Shown: positions 43,350-52,331, numbered from the stretch's first letter. The stretch is DNA of 64,000 nt from Spartobacteria bacterium (GCA_003169975.1 PNAA01000007.1:1-64000); one strand, 5' to 3'. Notes: generated from the letters alone by a model not told the origin. Program-made: numbers and translations.

Positions 43350-44915
43350 CTAGGGCACGACCGTGAGCGTCAGATCGTCGCCGTCGCCGCCTTCGTAGCT
43401 GGCTTGGAAATTGTTCCCGCTGACGGTCAGGATCGCGCCATCGGCGAGATTGCTGAAGGTGCCCGCGATCGGCGTCGCCGCGGTGTTGCTGATCGCCGTC
43501 AAAACGAGACCTTGCTTCAATCTGCCTTGAGGAGTCCCTTGGAAGGAAAAAGCGGCGCCATTGATGGTCACCCCGTTGGCGATGACTTTGTCGGTCTTAG
43601 CCTTCTTTTTCTTGGCTTTGAAGGTGTAGGTGTAGGTGGCATCGGCGTTGAAGGTGAGCGCACTCTGAATGGTGAGTGTGGCTTGCGTCTTGGTGCCATG
43701 CGCCGGAGCGAGAAAAGCTCCCGTCCCGCTCCCTGTGCCCACCGTCACCGCTCCAGCGATGATCCCACTTCCGCCCAAAGTGCCGGCGTTCACCTGCACC
43801 GCTCCTGTTCCTGTCGCCGAACCGGTCATGTTACTGGTGACCAGTGTACCCGCACTAACGGTCATCCCTGCGGTGTAGAGGTTGGCGCCGCTTAGGGTCA
43901 AGGTTCCGGTGCCGATCTTGCTCAGTGCACCGGTACCGCGCCCACCGCCGCCTGGGGCGCCGGGCTGGAGAACGCCGGAAAAGGTCGTGCTGAGTGAGTT
44001 GCTGCCCGTTAGTAAAGTCGCCTTTCCGAGATAAATCAACCCGTCACCCTCAATTGAGCCGATCGTCAAACTGGCCCCGTTGTGATTACTAATATCAAGG
44101 TAGCCGTTGCCAAAGACTTCTATTCGGGCTGTGCCACCAGTCGACCCGTCGGTGAATGAAAATGAACCGCCGTTGCCTCCATTGCTTCCACCATTGGCAA
44201 TCAAAATCGCATTCCCTCCAGTTGGTGTAGCAACCACGAAAAAGGTCGCGCCACTGCCTGCCCCCGGAACCGTGCCGCCATCGTTGATGATTGTGCTGTT
44301 GGCCGCGCTCGCAGTGTTGAGAAAGGTCATCTGCCCGCCAATTCCACCGCTTACCGTACTGCCAAAACTATGATAGGTGGCATCGCCGGCGGTTGCATCG
44401 AGGTTGAAGTCCGCTGAACCGGCCTCACCTCCCGGAACCATCGCGCCATAATTTGTAAAGAATACCGATCCGCTAACGGTCCCAGAAAAGAAGGAACAAT
44501 GCCCCGCCTTTCCGGAGTTATCAACTGTCATGACGAAGTTCTCCGAATTGCTCGAACTATTGGCCATTCCCTCGCCCAACACTTCCAAAAGCTGGTTTGG
44601 TAGGACCGTGATCACAAATGGACTCGCGCTCGAATCGAATACGACTTGATTAATAGGAGTAAACGCAGATACCGAGACATTGGTCACATTAGAAACATCG
44701 AAAGTCGCAATGTCGCCCGGCACGGTGCCCGTGCTCCAGTTAGCCCCGGTGTTCCAATCGCCGCTGAGAGGATTGAGGAGCCAAGTAGAGTTATCCGCGC
44801 GAATGTCCGGGATGAGGGCCAAGAAAGTGAAGATTACAAGAACAATTCCGACCAAGCGAGAAGGAGAGACGCCGGCAACAGTCTGAGAGCGAAGAACAGT
44901 GCCAGATGTTTTCAT
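43350..44915 (-). CDS. Secreted autotransporter-associated beta-strand repeat protein 1
   Basis: About 521 residues from MKTSGTVLRSQTV. A signal peptide (LVGIVLVIFTFLALIPDIRA), a WxxxPxSGDWNTGANWSTG opening, a Gly/Ser/Thr-rich beta-helical body (TLTLSGANLYTAGMTVSAGT, GAVQVNAGTLGGSGIIAGAV) and a C-terminal domain of about 110 residues with a lysine cluster (FKAKKKKAKTDKVIANGV). No membrane barrel, so probably a cell-surface or matrix protein. The C-terminal 150 residues are almost identical to the paralogue at 46477-48372. Confidence 0.8.
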   Translation of the reverse strand: MKTSGTVLRSQTVAGVSPSRLVGIVLVIFTFLALIPDIRADNSTWLLNPLSGDWNTGANWSTGTVPGDIATFDVSNVTNVSVSAFTPINQVVFDSSASPFVITVLPNQLLEVLGEGMANSSSNSENFVMTVDNSGKAGHCSFFSGTVSGSVFFTNYGAMVPGGEAGSADFNLDATAGDATYHSFGSTVSGGIGGQMTFLNTASAANSTIINDGGTVPGAGSGATFFVVATPTGGNAILIANGGSNGGNGGSFSFTDGSTGGTARIEVFGNGYLDISNHNGASLTIGSIEGDGLIYLGKATLLTGSNSLSTTFSGVLQPGAPGGGGRGTGALSKIGTGTLTLSGANLYTAGMTVSAGTLVTSNMTGSATGTGAVQVNAGTLGGSGIIAGAVTVGTGSGTGAFLAPAHGTKTQATLTIQSALTFNADATYTYTFKAKKKKAKTDKVIANGVTINGAAFSFQGTPQGRLKQGLVLTAISNTAATPIAGTFSNLADGAILTVSGNNFQASYEGGDGDDLTLTVVP

Positions 44916-44962
44916 TTCATGTGGTAGCAAGATTGAATGGGACAAAAACGCTCCTAGCGGCT

Positions 44963-45163
44963 TTAGGGACTTGGGTTGGGCTGCGCATTCAGAAAGTCGA
45001 TCACATCTTGACTTACTAGTTGGCCGCCCGGTCCATCGGGACTATCCCAATAGGCGAAAGCATGTTCATTGCTATCGGGGATTGTCTTGATCGTGTACAA
45101 TGAGGTGTTGACACCCGCGCTTTGTAACGCGGCGCCTATGTCTACGATTTGGTGGTACGGCAT
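44963..45163 (-). pseudogene. C-terminal remnant of a secreted hydrolase
   Basis: MPYHQIVDIGAALQSAGVNT, then EHAFAYWDSPDGPGG and VSQDVIDFLNAQ. It matches the last 65 residues of the hydrolase at 48389 (MPYHQILAIQCVLQEHGVNA, HAFAYWHDWDG, VSDDVIAFLNAH), including the catalytic His. A TGA lies a few codons upstream and the nucleophile half is gone. It marks the hydrolase of the first module copy. Confidence 0.8.
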
Positions 45164-45625
45164 TGTGTCGAACGATCATCACCGGTCCGCTTTGGCATGC
45201 TGCGGAGCTACGCAAAGCGAAGGGCGCGCAGGTCTGAGAGGCCAGGGCGCTCAAAAGAAAAAGCGGCGGCGTGGGGAGCGTAGCGAATAGTGGATTCACA
45301 ACATTGAGCGTTTTACCGTGAGTTGGTTCTGGATGTCGAGCAAAAACGTTCTCTAGCTTTGCTTTGCTTGCGCTCTCGATTCACGGCGGCATTTCGATCT
45401 ACAACAAATTCCCGCAGGCATGGTCACGCTCGCCGCACAACACATTGAGTGTCGTGTCGCGCTCGACCTCGGGGCGTTCAACGCCTCCGCGTAGCGCGCG
45501 TGCACTTTCGCTTTGCGCGTGCGCGCTTTCCATGAGCGAAAATGGAAGTGAATTGCCCGCCCGCCTGGGTCGCCTTTGCGATGAACGGCAGGGGAGCAAG
45601 AGCCGAAGAATCGCGCCGCCTGAGC
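45164..45625. other. Intergenic spacer between module copies
   Basis: About 460 bases without a convincing gene. An open frame covers the plus strand (45364-45705), but its composition is repeat-like (TSGRSTPPRSARALSLCACA) and it runs antisense into vapC. Short inverted words (GCGCGTGCAC, GTGCGCGC) at 45497-45527 suggest a GC-rich hairpin. Probably dispersed non-coding repeat. Confidence 0.35.
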
Positions 45626-45994
45626 TTAGAGCTTCAGGAGGAGATCGAAATGAGCGTCCGCATGTTCGAGCTCCGCTTCGTGATGCCGAGCGCAAGCCAC
45701 GATGAGCACGTCGTTCGCGGGAACCGTTTTCCCGGCCGCGCGGCAACGGCCCGCCAGCACGCAAGCTCTTGCCCAGACCTCGTCCGTGATCGCGAGATCG
45801 GGCAACCACCGCTCATGCTCGCGCAGGATCTTTCGGTCGGATTCGCTGCCCACGCCGTTCCACAATTCCAACCGCACCAGGGGACACCATGCTGCCTGTC
45901 CGGTCTCGAGCAGCTTGGCCACGCGCCCGCGAATGGTCGCATCGCCCCGTCTCCGAAAAAAGTGGACCCAGCAAGATGAATCAATCAAGACCAT
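45626..45994 (-). CDS. vapC: VapC-family PIN-domain ribonuclease toxin
   Basis: 122 residues: VLIDSSCWVHFFRRRGD (first Asp), LVRLELWNGVGSESDRK (Glu), VPANDVLIVACARHHEAELE (Asp pair region) and AHFDLLLKL. The PIN acidic residues are in place and the length is normal. Cleaves RNA when released from its antitoxin. ATG 5 bp after the vapB stop; typical operon. Confidence 0.9.
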   Translation of the reverse strand: MVLIDSSCWVHFFRRRGDATIRGRVAKLLETGQAAWCPLVRLELWNGVGSESDRKILREHERWLPDLAITDEVWARACVLAGRCRAAGKTVPANDVLIVACARHHEAELEHADAHFDLLLKL

Positions 45995-45999
45995 GGGCG

Positions 46000-46206
46000 C
46001 TAACCCAGTTTGCGCATTTTCATCAATTCATCAGCCATCATAAAAGTATCGGAACTCCCGCCGTATTTTGTCAAGGAGGCCATCCGGTTGCGCCGGTTGT
46101 ATTCCATCACGGCGGTGACGATCGCTTCGCGTTTCGTTTTCGATTTTGTGAACCGAAGCGCGTCCTTTAGTTCCTTTTCTGGAATATCCAGGCTGGTTTT
46201 CATCAT
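46000..46206 (-). CDS. vapB: VapB-family antitoxin
   Basis: 68 residues: MKTSLDIPEKELKDALRFTK, SKTKREAIVTAVMEYNRRNR and a C-terminal segment that should wrap the toxin (SDTFMMADELMKMRKLG). The first 45 residues form a ribbon-helix-helix DNA-binding domain that autoregulates the pair. It starts at ATG 46206 or one codon later. Confidence 0.88.
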   Translation of the reverse strand: MMKTSLDIPEKELKDALRFTKSKTKREAIVTAVMEYNRRNRMASLTKYGGSSDTFMMADELMKMRKLG

Positions 46207-46362
46207 TCAATCTTAACTCGTTATATATTCTCGCGCGACCGAAAAAAGAATCTTTTTCATCCCGGAGAATAATCGTGTCGCGCCCGTCAGATAGATCCGA
46301 CGGTGCGCGATCCACCAACGCGCTTGTTCGGTGCGAGTCATCGACCGGTGAACGTTCCTCCT

Positions 46363-46475
46363 GCGGTATCGAATTGAAAGCTGCGGGCGCGCGATTACTA
46401 TGGAGACGCGGTGGCCAAACGCTCTCAAGACAATGCATGGTCGCGTTGAAGCCGGGGTCGCTGAACCCGGCTTCA
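46363..46475. repeat. Copy B of the ftsK start region plus hairpin
   Basis: 46363-46440 matches 49828-49904 over about 78 bp: GCGATTACTATGGAGACGCG, GTGGCCAAACGCTCTCAAGA and CAATGCATGG. From GTG 46411 it encodes MAKRSQDNAWSR and stops. The following hairpin (GCCGGGGTCGCTGAACCCGGC, 46451-46471) abuts the stop of the second autotransporter-like gene. Closer to the true ftsK than copy A, which lacks the GATTACTATGGAG part. Confidence 0.8.
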
Positions 46476-46476
46476 A

Positions 46477-48372
46477 CTAAGGCACCACCGTGAGCGTGAG
46501 ATCGTTGCCGTCGCCGCCTTCGTAGCTGGCTTGGAACTTGTTCCCGTTGACGGTCAGGATCGCGCCGTCGGCGAGATTGCTGAAGGTGCCCGCGATCGGC
46601 GTCGTGGCGGTGTTGCTGATCGCCGTCAGGACGAGACCTTGCTTTAATGTGCCTTGAGGAGTTCCCTGGAAGGAAAAGGCAGCGCCGTTGATGGTCACGC
46701 CGTTGGCGATGACCTTGTCGGTTTTAGCCTTCTTTTTCTTGGCTTTGAAGGTGTAAGTGTAGGTGGCATCGGCGTTGAAGGTGAGTGCACTCTGGATGGT
46801 GAGCGTGGCTTGCGTCTTGGTCCCATGAGCTGGGGCCAGAAAGGCGCCAGCGCCGTTCCCTGTGCCGATGGTCACAGGTCCGGAGATGATTCCGCTCCCG
46901 CCTAAGGTGCCGGCATTCACCTGGACCAGACCCGTGCCGAGGCCGGAGCCGTCAGTGTTAGCGACCACGACGGACCCCGAATCCACGTAGGTGCCGAGGC
47001 TATAAGCGTTCGCTCCCGTCAGGGTCAGTGTGCCGTTGCCGTTCTTTCTCACTGAGCCGCTCCCTTGAATCACCCCTGTGTAGGTCGTGTCGAGCGAATT
47101 GCTGCCGACGATGAGGAGTCGGGTCCCGAGAGTGACCGGGCCATCGCCTTCGAGCGAGCCAATCGGCACTTCCTGCGGACTGTGGGCATCAATATGCAGA
47201 GCGCCATTGCCGAACACCTCGATCCGTGCCGTGCCACCGACGGAGTTACCGATAAACTTCACGCTCCCGCCCGCATTGGCCCCGCCGTCATTGGCGATGA
47301 GGGTCGCGTTGCCCGCGCTGGCGCTGCCGGAGAAGATCGTAAAGCCACCGGTGCCGCCCGCGATCGCGCTTCCGTTATTGATGATCGTGGCATCGCCGCC
47401 GCCGCTGAAGGAATCGAATGTAGTCCTCCCATAGCCTTGCCGGTTGGAAATGCTCCCGTTGTTGGTGATCAGGCTGCTCTCGGCCGTGGTATGGTCGTTA
47501 AAAGTGACAAACGCCCCGGCGGGTCCGGTCAACGAAGGGTTATTGACAAAAGTCCCATGACCGGCGCTCGAGTTATTGAAGAATCCTGCGCTCGCAATGT
47601 CATTGTTAGTAAAGACGCCGCTGTTGGCGCTTGAGTCATCCACAAATTCAACACCGCCATTACCATCACTGACAAACGTGGCGCTACCACCATTCGAGCT
47701 GTCAGCAAATTGGACGACGCCACCATATACGCCAGAGCCATCCGTGGGATTGAGGAAGGTCGCCTGTCCAGCGGTTGCGCTGTCAACGAAAAATACCGTG
47801 CCCTTGCTCTGGAAACCGTCCTGGCCAGGAACATTAGTGAAGGTGCCATTACCGGCGCTTGAATTGCCATTAAAAAGCGTGACCCCGCCGACCAGGGAAC
47901 CTCTCGGGTTGGTTACCGCGATCTGGCTCCCGACAATGGCGTTGTTAGTAAACAGAAGCAGGCCGCTACCATCAGCAGCAGTCACGAAGTTTTGCATAAC
48001 TCCGGAACTATTCGTGATCCCGGCCCCGCTGACGGTGAAAGCGAAGCCTAAGCCAAGCGTTACCGAATAAGCGTTCGCCCCGCCGGAATAAGTGATGCCG
48101 TTGACCTCAACGTTGGCCGAGGTCGAGATATCGGTCGTGTTCGAAATCCCAAAAGTGGCCGTATCTGCGGCGCCGTTCGGCACCGTGTTCGGCGTCCAGT
48201 TGGCCGCTGTGTTCCAATCGCTGCTGGCAGGATTGGCGCTCCAGGTGGCACTGCCGGCGGATGAATCACCGATGCTTAGCAACGTAACTATGACGAATAG
48301 GATAACCGGGGCAAAGCTAACTCGTTGATGGCGACCGTCAGGAAGTAGCGCTTCGATTATTCCGTTTTTCAT
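46477..48372 (-). CDS. Secreted autotransporter-associated beta-strand repeat protein 2
   Basis: 631 residues. A signal peptide (VSFAPVILFVIVTLLSIGDS), the opening SDWNTAANWTPNTVP, a central array of about 20-22-residue beta-helix rungs each with an Asn/Gly/Ser turn (SSNGGSATFVSDGNGGVEFV, NNSSAGHGTFVNNPSLTG), and the same lysine-containing C-terminal domain as protein 1 (FKAKKKKAKTDKVIANGV; ASYEGGDGNDLTLTVVP). Probably surface-exposed or matrix. The hydrolase gene ends 16 bp upstream, so the two may be co-transcribed. Confidence 0.82.
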   Translation of the reverse strand: MKNGIIEALLPDGRHQRVSFAPVILFVIVTLLSIGDSSAGSATWSANPASSDWNTAANWTPNTVPNGAADTATFGISNTTDISTSANVEVNGITYSGGANAYSVTLGLGFAFTVSGAGITNSSGVMQNFVTAADGSGLLLFTNNAIVGSQIAVTNPRGSLVGGVTLFNGNSSAGNGTFTNVPGQDGFQSKGTVFFVDSATAGQATFLNPTDGSGVYGGVVQFADSSNGGSATFVSDGNGGVEFVDDSSANSGVFTNNDIASAGFFNNSSAGHGTFVNNPSLTGPAGAFVTFNDHTTAESSLITNNGSISNRQGYGRTTFDSFSGGGDATIINNGSAIAGGTGGFTIFSGSASAGNATLIANDGGANAGGSVKFIGNSVGGTARIEVFGNGALHIDAHSPQEVPIGSLEGDGPVTLGTRLLIVGSNSLDTTYTGVIQGSGSVRKNGNGTLTLTGANAYSLGTYVDSGSVVVANTDGSGLGTGLVQVNAGTLGGSGIISGPVTIGTGNGAGAFLAPAHGTKTQATLTIQSALTFNADATYTYTFKAKKKKAKTDKVIANGVTINGAAFSFQGTPQGTLKQGLVLTAISNTATTPIAGTFSNLADGAILTVNGNKFQASYEGGDGNDLTLTVVP

Positions 48373-48388
48373 TGCTCGTTTATAAAGT

Positions 48389-49441
48389 CTATTTTAGGTG
48401 AGCGTTGAGGAAGGCGATAACGTCGTCGCTAACACGATGCTGCGGGTTCAGTCCGTCCCAGTCGTGCCAATATGCGAAAGCATGCTTGTCGTTGTTAAGA
48501 AGCGTCAGGATTTGGTATAGATTAGCATTAACACCGTGCTCCTGGAGGACGCATTGAATCGCGAGAATCTGATGGTAAGGCATCGAATCTCCATCGGTGT
48601 TTAGAAGGTAAAGCGGTTTGATGGACGAACTCGTTATCAATGAAACCGGCGAAAGCGCAAGCTGCTGAGTTCGCTCGGCCGTGTTGGTGTAGTTTATGAT
48701 CAAGATTTCATAAATACCAGTGGTGTCTATGCGATCTGAGTAGTCATAGGCGCCAGACAGGCTCACCGCGCAATCGACGAGATCAGAAGCCCCTTGCCAC
48801 TTGGGCCAATCGGTCGAGGGAACGGTGGGGTTCGTGTCTAAAGCGACCCAAACGGCGTGGCTTCCCCCGCCGGATCCGCCGACTGTCCCCACTTTGAGGT
48901 TGCAACGACTATCGGCACGCGCCGCTCGAACCAATGCCTTTATATCATTGGTTTGCTGTAGAGGCCGACCCGACGCTATGCCATCTGTCGTTAGGTCATG
49001 GACATGTTGACCAATGATCGTGCCGCACGGTGCTAACCGATAATAGACGGCAAAAACCAAATAGCCGGCCGCCTGTAGATCCTCTGCAACGGCTTCGACT
49101 CCCCCATCGAAGGCGTCGCCCATTCTAAAGCCACCACCATGTATGACGAGAACGGCCGGCCACTTAGGGCCTCCCGATGTCGGCACGAATACTCGCCATT
49201 CGAGTAACGTCCCATCTGGGGGCTGATAAGCGCTTGGAATTGCCTCCTCGTGAGGCGTAACATTTGGCGCGGGCGTTCCGACAGGAGTGGAGCATGGCTG
49301 AAACGCTGGTGTGACCGTTGGCGTGGGGCTCGGGAGAGCCGGAGGACACGTTGGCTCTGGCGGCGGCGTTCCCTGCGCCTGGGAGTCTACTTGGAGAGCA
49401 AACAGCGCGAAGAGGAGGCAAAAGAGACTGCTTAGAAAGCA
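48389..49441 (-). CDS. Secreted alpha/beta hydrolase without a visible start codon
   Basis: A frame of about 350 codons. It opens with a signal-peptide-like stretch (CFLSSLFCLLFALFALQVDS), a Pro/Thr linker (PTCPPALPSPTPTVTPAF), then the catalytic domain: VLVIHGGGFRMGD (oxyanion HGG), VGTVGGSGGGSHAVWVALD (Ser), and C-terminal HAFAYWHDWDG (His). Family: esterase/lipase of the BD-FAE type. No ATG, GTG or TTG lies in frame before the signal peptide; instead a 13-bp tandem repeat begins 10 bp upstream. A GTG at 49186 would give a protein without signal peptide. Confidence 0.7.
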   Translation of the reverse strand, partial: CFLSSLFCLLFALFALQVDSQAQGTPPPEPTCPPALPSPTPTVTPAFQPCSTPVGTPAPNVTPHEEAIPSAYQPPDGTLLEWRVFVPTSGGPKWPAVLVIHGGGFRMGDAFDGGVEAVAEDLQAAGYLVFAVYYRLAPCGTIIGQHVHDLTTDGIASGRPLQQTNDIKALVRAARADSRCNLKVGTVGGSGGGSHAVWVALDTNPTVPSTDWPKWQGASDLVDCAVSLSGAYDYSDRIDTTGIYEILIINYTNTAERTQQLALSPVSLITSSSIKPLYLLNTDGDSMPYHQILAIQCVLQEHGVNANLYQILTLLNNDKHAFAYWHDWDGLNPQHRVSDDVIAFLNAHLK

Positions 49442-49451
49442 GATCGAGCAG

Positions 49452-49529
49452 TTGCGGAGGGCGGTTGCGGAGGGCGGTTGCGGAGGGCGGTTGCGGAGGG
49501 CGGTTGCGGAGGGCGGTTGCGGAGGGCGG
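49452..49529. repeat. 13-bp minisatellite, six perfect copies
   Basis: TTGCGGAGGGCGG repeated six times without a mismatch, in the upstream edge of the hydrolase gene. 13 is not a multiple of 3, so each gain or loss of a unit changes the frame entering the signal peptide. In the present six-copy state the entering frame has no start codon between an upstream TAA and the signal peptide. Confidence 0.95.
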
Positions 49530-49827
49530 TATCTTGAGAGTGATGATCTGGTTGTAATCAGATTGTTCTCGCGATGTAAAGACTTTTTTGCTTTTTAGTT
49601 ATTTTCTCGGCGAAAGAGGCGGGGTCAGCCCGAGGGTCAGCCCGAGAATCGCGCAAGACGAGAAAGCAGGTGCTTAGCGCCCGGCGCCGTCTTGCGTGTC
49701 TCGTTTGCGATGCTGACGATTGTCGGGTCGAGATCGTTTCGCCTCCCGCCCCCGCCGCCGACCACATGGGGGATTCTCCCAACTCGTCCGGCTTCGATTC
49801 GAATCGGCTCTAGCAACGGTTCTCCTT
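49530..49827. other. Spacer upstream of ftsK
   Basis: About 300 bases between the minisatellite and the ftsK leader. It contains a duplicated GGGTCAGCCCGAG (49622-49648). A T-rich stretch (49577-49609) could be part of a promoter reading left. No gene supported. Confidence 0.35.
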
Positions 49828-49874
49828 CGGTATTGAATTGAAAGCCGCAGGCACGCGATTACTATGGAGGCGCA

Positions 49875-52319
49875 GTGGCCAAACGCTCTCAACACAATGC
49901 ATGGAATGAAGTTTACGCCCTCATCCTTCTCGGGACCGGGACGTTGCTCTTCCTTGCCCTGATCTCCTACGTCCCGAAGGACATCCCGACCTGGTTCCCG
50001 CTTCTTAACTCCACCTCCGCGCCGAATCACCCGGCGCAAAATTTTCTCGGCCCCCTCGGCGCGATTGTCGCAGGCATTTGTTATTTTCTGGTTGGGGCGG
50101 CTTCTTATCTCCTCGCCGCCACCCTCCTCGGGTTTGGCGGCGCGAAACTTTTTCACGGTGAACTGAAGGTGAACCGCCGGATCGGCTGGATGGTTCTGTT
50201 CGTCGCTTCCGGCGCGTGTCTCTTTCAGTTGCAGCCCTGGTTTTTGCACGACTGGCACCGCGTTTTTAATATCGACGGTCCAGGCGGGCGGCTCGGTGCT
50301 TTCTTTGGCCGGCGTGTTTTCCGCGTCCTGATGGGCAAGGGGTCGGTCATCGTCCTCGCCGGCATTTACCTGACGAGCCTGATCCTGATGACCGGGCTGC
50401 GGCCGATCTATCTCGTTAGGCAAAGCGTCCTCGCGACGCGCCGTGGCTTGGTCGCGCTCCGCCTCTGGCTTTTGCGCCGGCGGATGCGGAAGGCCGATTT
50501 GAAGGGCCAGCTCGAGATCAGCCGGCAGCAGATCGCCAAACAGCAGCGCGCGATCGAGAAAAAACTGCGCAAGAAAGGCGCTCCGGTGCCCGAGCCGGCA
50601 CTGCCGTTCGCGACCCCGGAGGAATTCGCCAATCGGCCGGAACCGAAAGTGGTCGATACCACCGCCCTGCCGGCGGAGGTGCCTCTGGCGCCGCGGAAGA
50701 AACCTTCGCTCGCGGAGTTGAAACGCGGCGGCGCGCAACCCGCCGCGGCGCCTGCCCTCACGACGGCGAAAGACTGGGACGGCGAGAACTACCAGCTGCC
50801 TGGGATCGATCTGCTGGAAGAGCACGACAGCGAAGGGCGCGTCGCGACCGACCCGGCGGAGCTGGAGGAGATTCAGCAAACGTTGATTGAAACGCTCGCC
50901 CAGTTTGGCATTCAAGTTGCAGCCGGCGACATCACCAAAGGCCCGACCATCACCCGCTACGAAGTCTATCCCGCGAAAGGCGTGCGGGTGGACAAGATCG
51001 TTAGTCTGGAGCGCGACCTCGCCCGCGCGACACGCGCCGAACGGATCAACATTCTCGCGCCCATTCCCGGCAAGGACACGGTCGGCATCGAGCTGGCCAA
51101 CAGCCGCAAAGTGAAAGTGACGCTGCGCGAGTTGCTCCAGTCGGAGGATTGGAGCGCGACTACCGCGAAATTGCCGATCGCGCTCGGCAAAGATGTTTAC
51201 GGGAAAACAATCATCGCCGATCTCGCGCAGATGCCGCACCTCCTCGTCGCCGGCACGACCGGCAGCGGCAAGAGCGTCTGCATCAACGCGCTCATCGCGA
51301 GCATGCTTTACCGGTTCACGCCCGATCAGCTCCGCTTCATCATGATCGATCCCAAAGTGGTCGAGATGCAGGTCTACAACTCGCTCCCGCATCTCGTCAT
51401 CCCGGTTGTGACCGATCCGAAAAAAGTGCTCCTCGCCTTGCGCTGGGTGATCGATGAAATGGAAAAGCGCTACAAAATTTTCGCCAAGTCTGGCGTGCGC
51501 AACATCACCGGCTTCAACGCACGGCCGAAGAAGAAGACGCAGAAGGAACTCGACCTGGAGGGCGCCGCGCCGTCGGCGCCTAACGACGAAGGAAGCGACC
51601 GCGCGCTTCCCTCCAGCGGTCCAATCAAAGTCGCGCGTGAGGACGAACTCATCATCCCCGATCACATGCCCTACATCGTGATCATCATCGACGAACTGGC
51701 CGACCTCATGCAGACCGCGCCGGCCGATGTCGAAAGCGCGATCGCGCGCATCACCCAGATGGCGCGCGCGGCCGGTATTCATCTCATCGTCGCGACCCAG
51801 ACCCCGCGGGCCGACGTCGTTACCGGCGTGATCAAGGCAAACATTCCGAGCCGGATCGCCTTCCAGGTCGCCTCGAAGATCGACAGCCGCGTCATCCTCG
51901 ACGAGAACGGCGCCGATCGATTGTTAGGCCAGGGCGACATGCTCTATCTGCCGCCGAGCACGTCGCGCCTCATTCGCGCCCAGGGCGCGCTCGTGACCGA
52001 TGGCGAGATCGGACGCCTGGTTGATTTTGTGTCCGCGCAAAGTTCGCCCGCCTTCGACCTCGCGATGCACGAGCGGATGGAATCGGCCGCCGCGCCTAAC
52101 GACGACGTGACCGAGGAGGACGAAGAACTGGTCGAGAAATGCCTCGAGATCATCCGCCAGGAAAAGCGCGCCTCCACTTCGCTCCTGCAACGCCGCCTGC
52201 GGCTCGGCTACACCCGCGCCGCCCGGATCGTTGATATTCTGGAGCAGCGCGGCATATTGGGCCCCGGCGAAGGCGCGAAGCCGCGTGAGATTCTCGTCGA
52301 TCTCGACGCGGCCGTTTGA
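49875..52319 (+). CDS. ftsK: DNA translocase FtsK
   Basis: 814 residues from GTG 49875 (MAKRSQHNAWNE), with GGAGG 5-9 bp upstream. Four N-terminal helices (about 15-175), a short basic and proline linker, then the motor: Walker A LLVAGTTGSGKSVCINALIA, Walker B YIVIIIDELADLMQT, IHLIVATQTPRADVVTGVIK, and a C-terminal gamma winged helix (RASTSLLQRRLRLGYTRAAR). It pumps chromosome ends at the septum and activates XerCD at dif. The gamma domain implies KOPS-type polar signals in this genome. The leader is duplicated at 43.3 and 46.4 kb. Confidence 0.95.
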   Translation: MAKRSQHNAWNEVYALILLGTGTLLFLALISYVPKDIPTWFPLLNSTSAPNHPAQNFLGPLGAIVAGICYFLVGAASYLLAATLLGFGGAKLFHGELKVNRRIGWMVLFVASGACLFQLQPWFLHDWHRVFNIDGPGGRLGAFFGRRVFRVLMGKGSVIVLAGIYLTSLILMTGLRPIYLVRQSVLATRRGLVALRLWLLRRRMRKADLKGQLEISRQQIAKQQRAIEKKLRKKGAPVPEPALPFATPEEFANRPEPKVVDTTALPAEVPLAPRKKPSLAELKRGGAQPAAAPALTTAKDWDGENYQLPGIDLLEEHDSEGRVATDPAELEEIQQTLIETLAQFGIQVAAGDITKGPTITRYEVYPAKGVRVDKIVSLERDLARATRAERINILAPIPGKDTVGIELANSRKVKVTLRELLQSEDWSATTAKLPIALGKDVYGKTIIADLAQMPHLLVAGTTGSGKSVCINALIASMLYRFTPDQLRFIMIDPKVVEMQVYNSLPHLVIPVVTDPKKVLLALRWVIDEMEKRYKIFAKSGVRNITGFNARPKKKTQKELDLEGAAPSAPNDEGSDRALPSSGPIKVAREDELIIPDHMPYIVIIIDELADLMQTAPADVESAIARITQMARAAGIHLIVATQTPRADVVTGVIKANIPSRIAFQVASKIDSRVILDENGADRLLGQGDMLYLPPSTSRLIRAQGALVTDGEIGRLVDFVSAQSSPAFDLAMHERMESAAAPNDDVTEEDEELVEKCLEIIRQEKRASTSLLQRRLRLGYTRAARIVDILEQRGILGPGEGAKPREILVDLDAAV

Positions 52320-52331
52320 TCCGCCGTCTCG

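Noticed and set aside
45364-45705. A 113-codon plus-strand frame next to vapC
   Set aside because: Arg/Ser-rich low-complexity translation overlapping vapC antisense; more likely a dispersed non-coding repeat.
49452-49529. CRISPR array
   Set aside because: The units are 13 bp, directly adjacent, without spacers; no cas genes are in the window.
49674-51782. A 702-codon open frame antisense to ftsK
   Set aside because: It mirrors ftsK codon usage in a GC-rich gene, its residues are dominated by Arg/Glu/His/Gly in shadow patterns, and it has no recognisable domain. ftsK on the other strand is certain.
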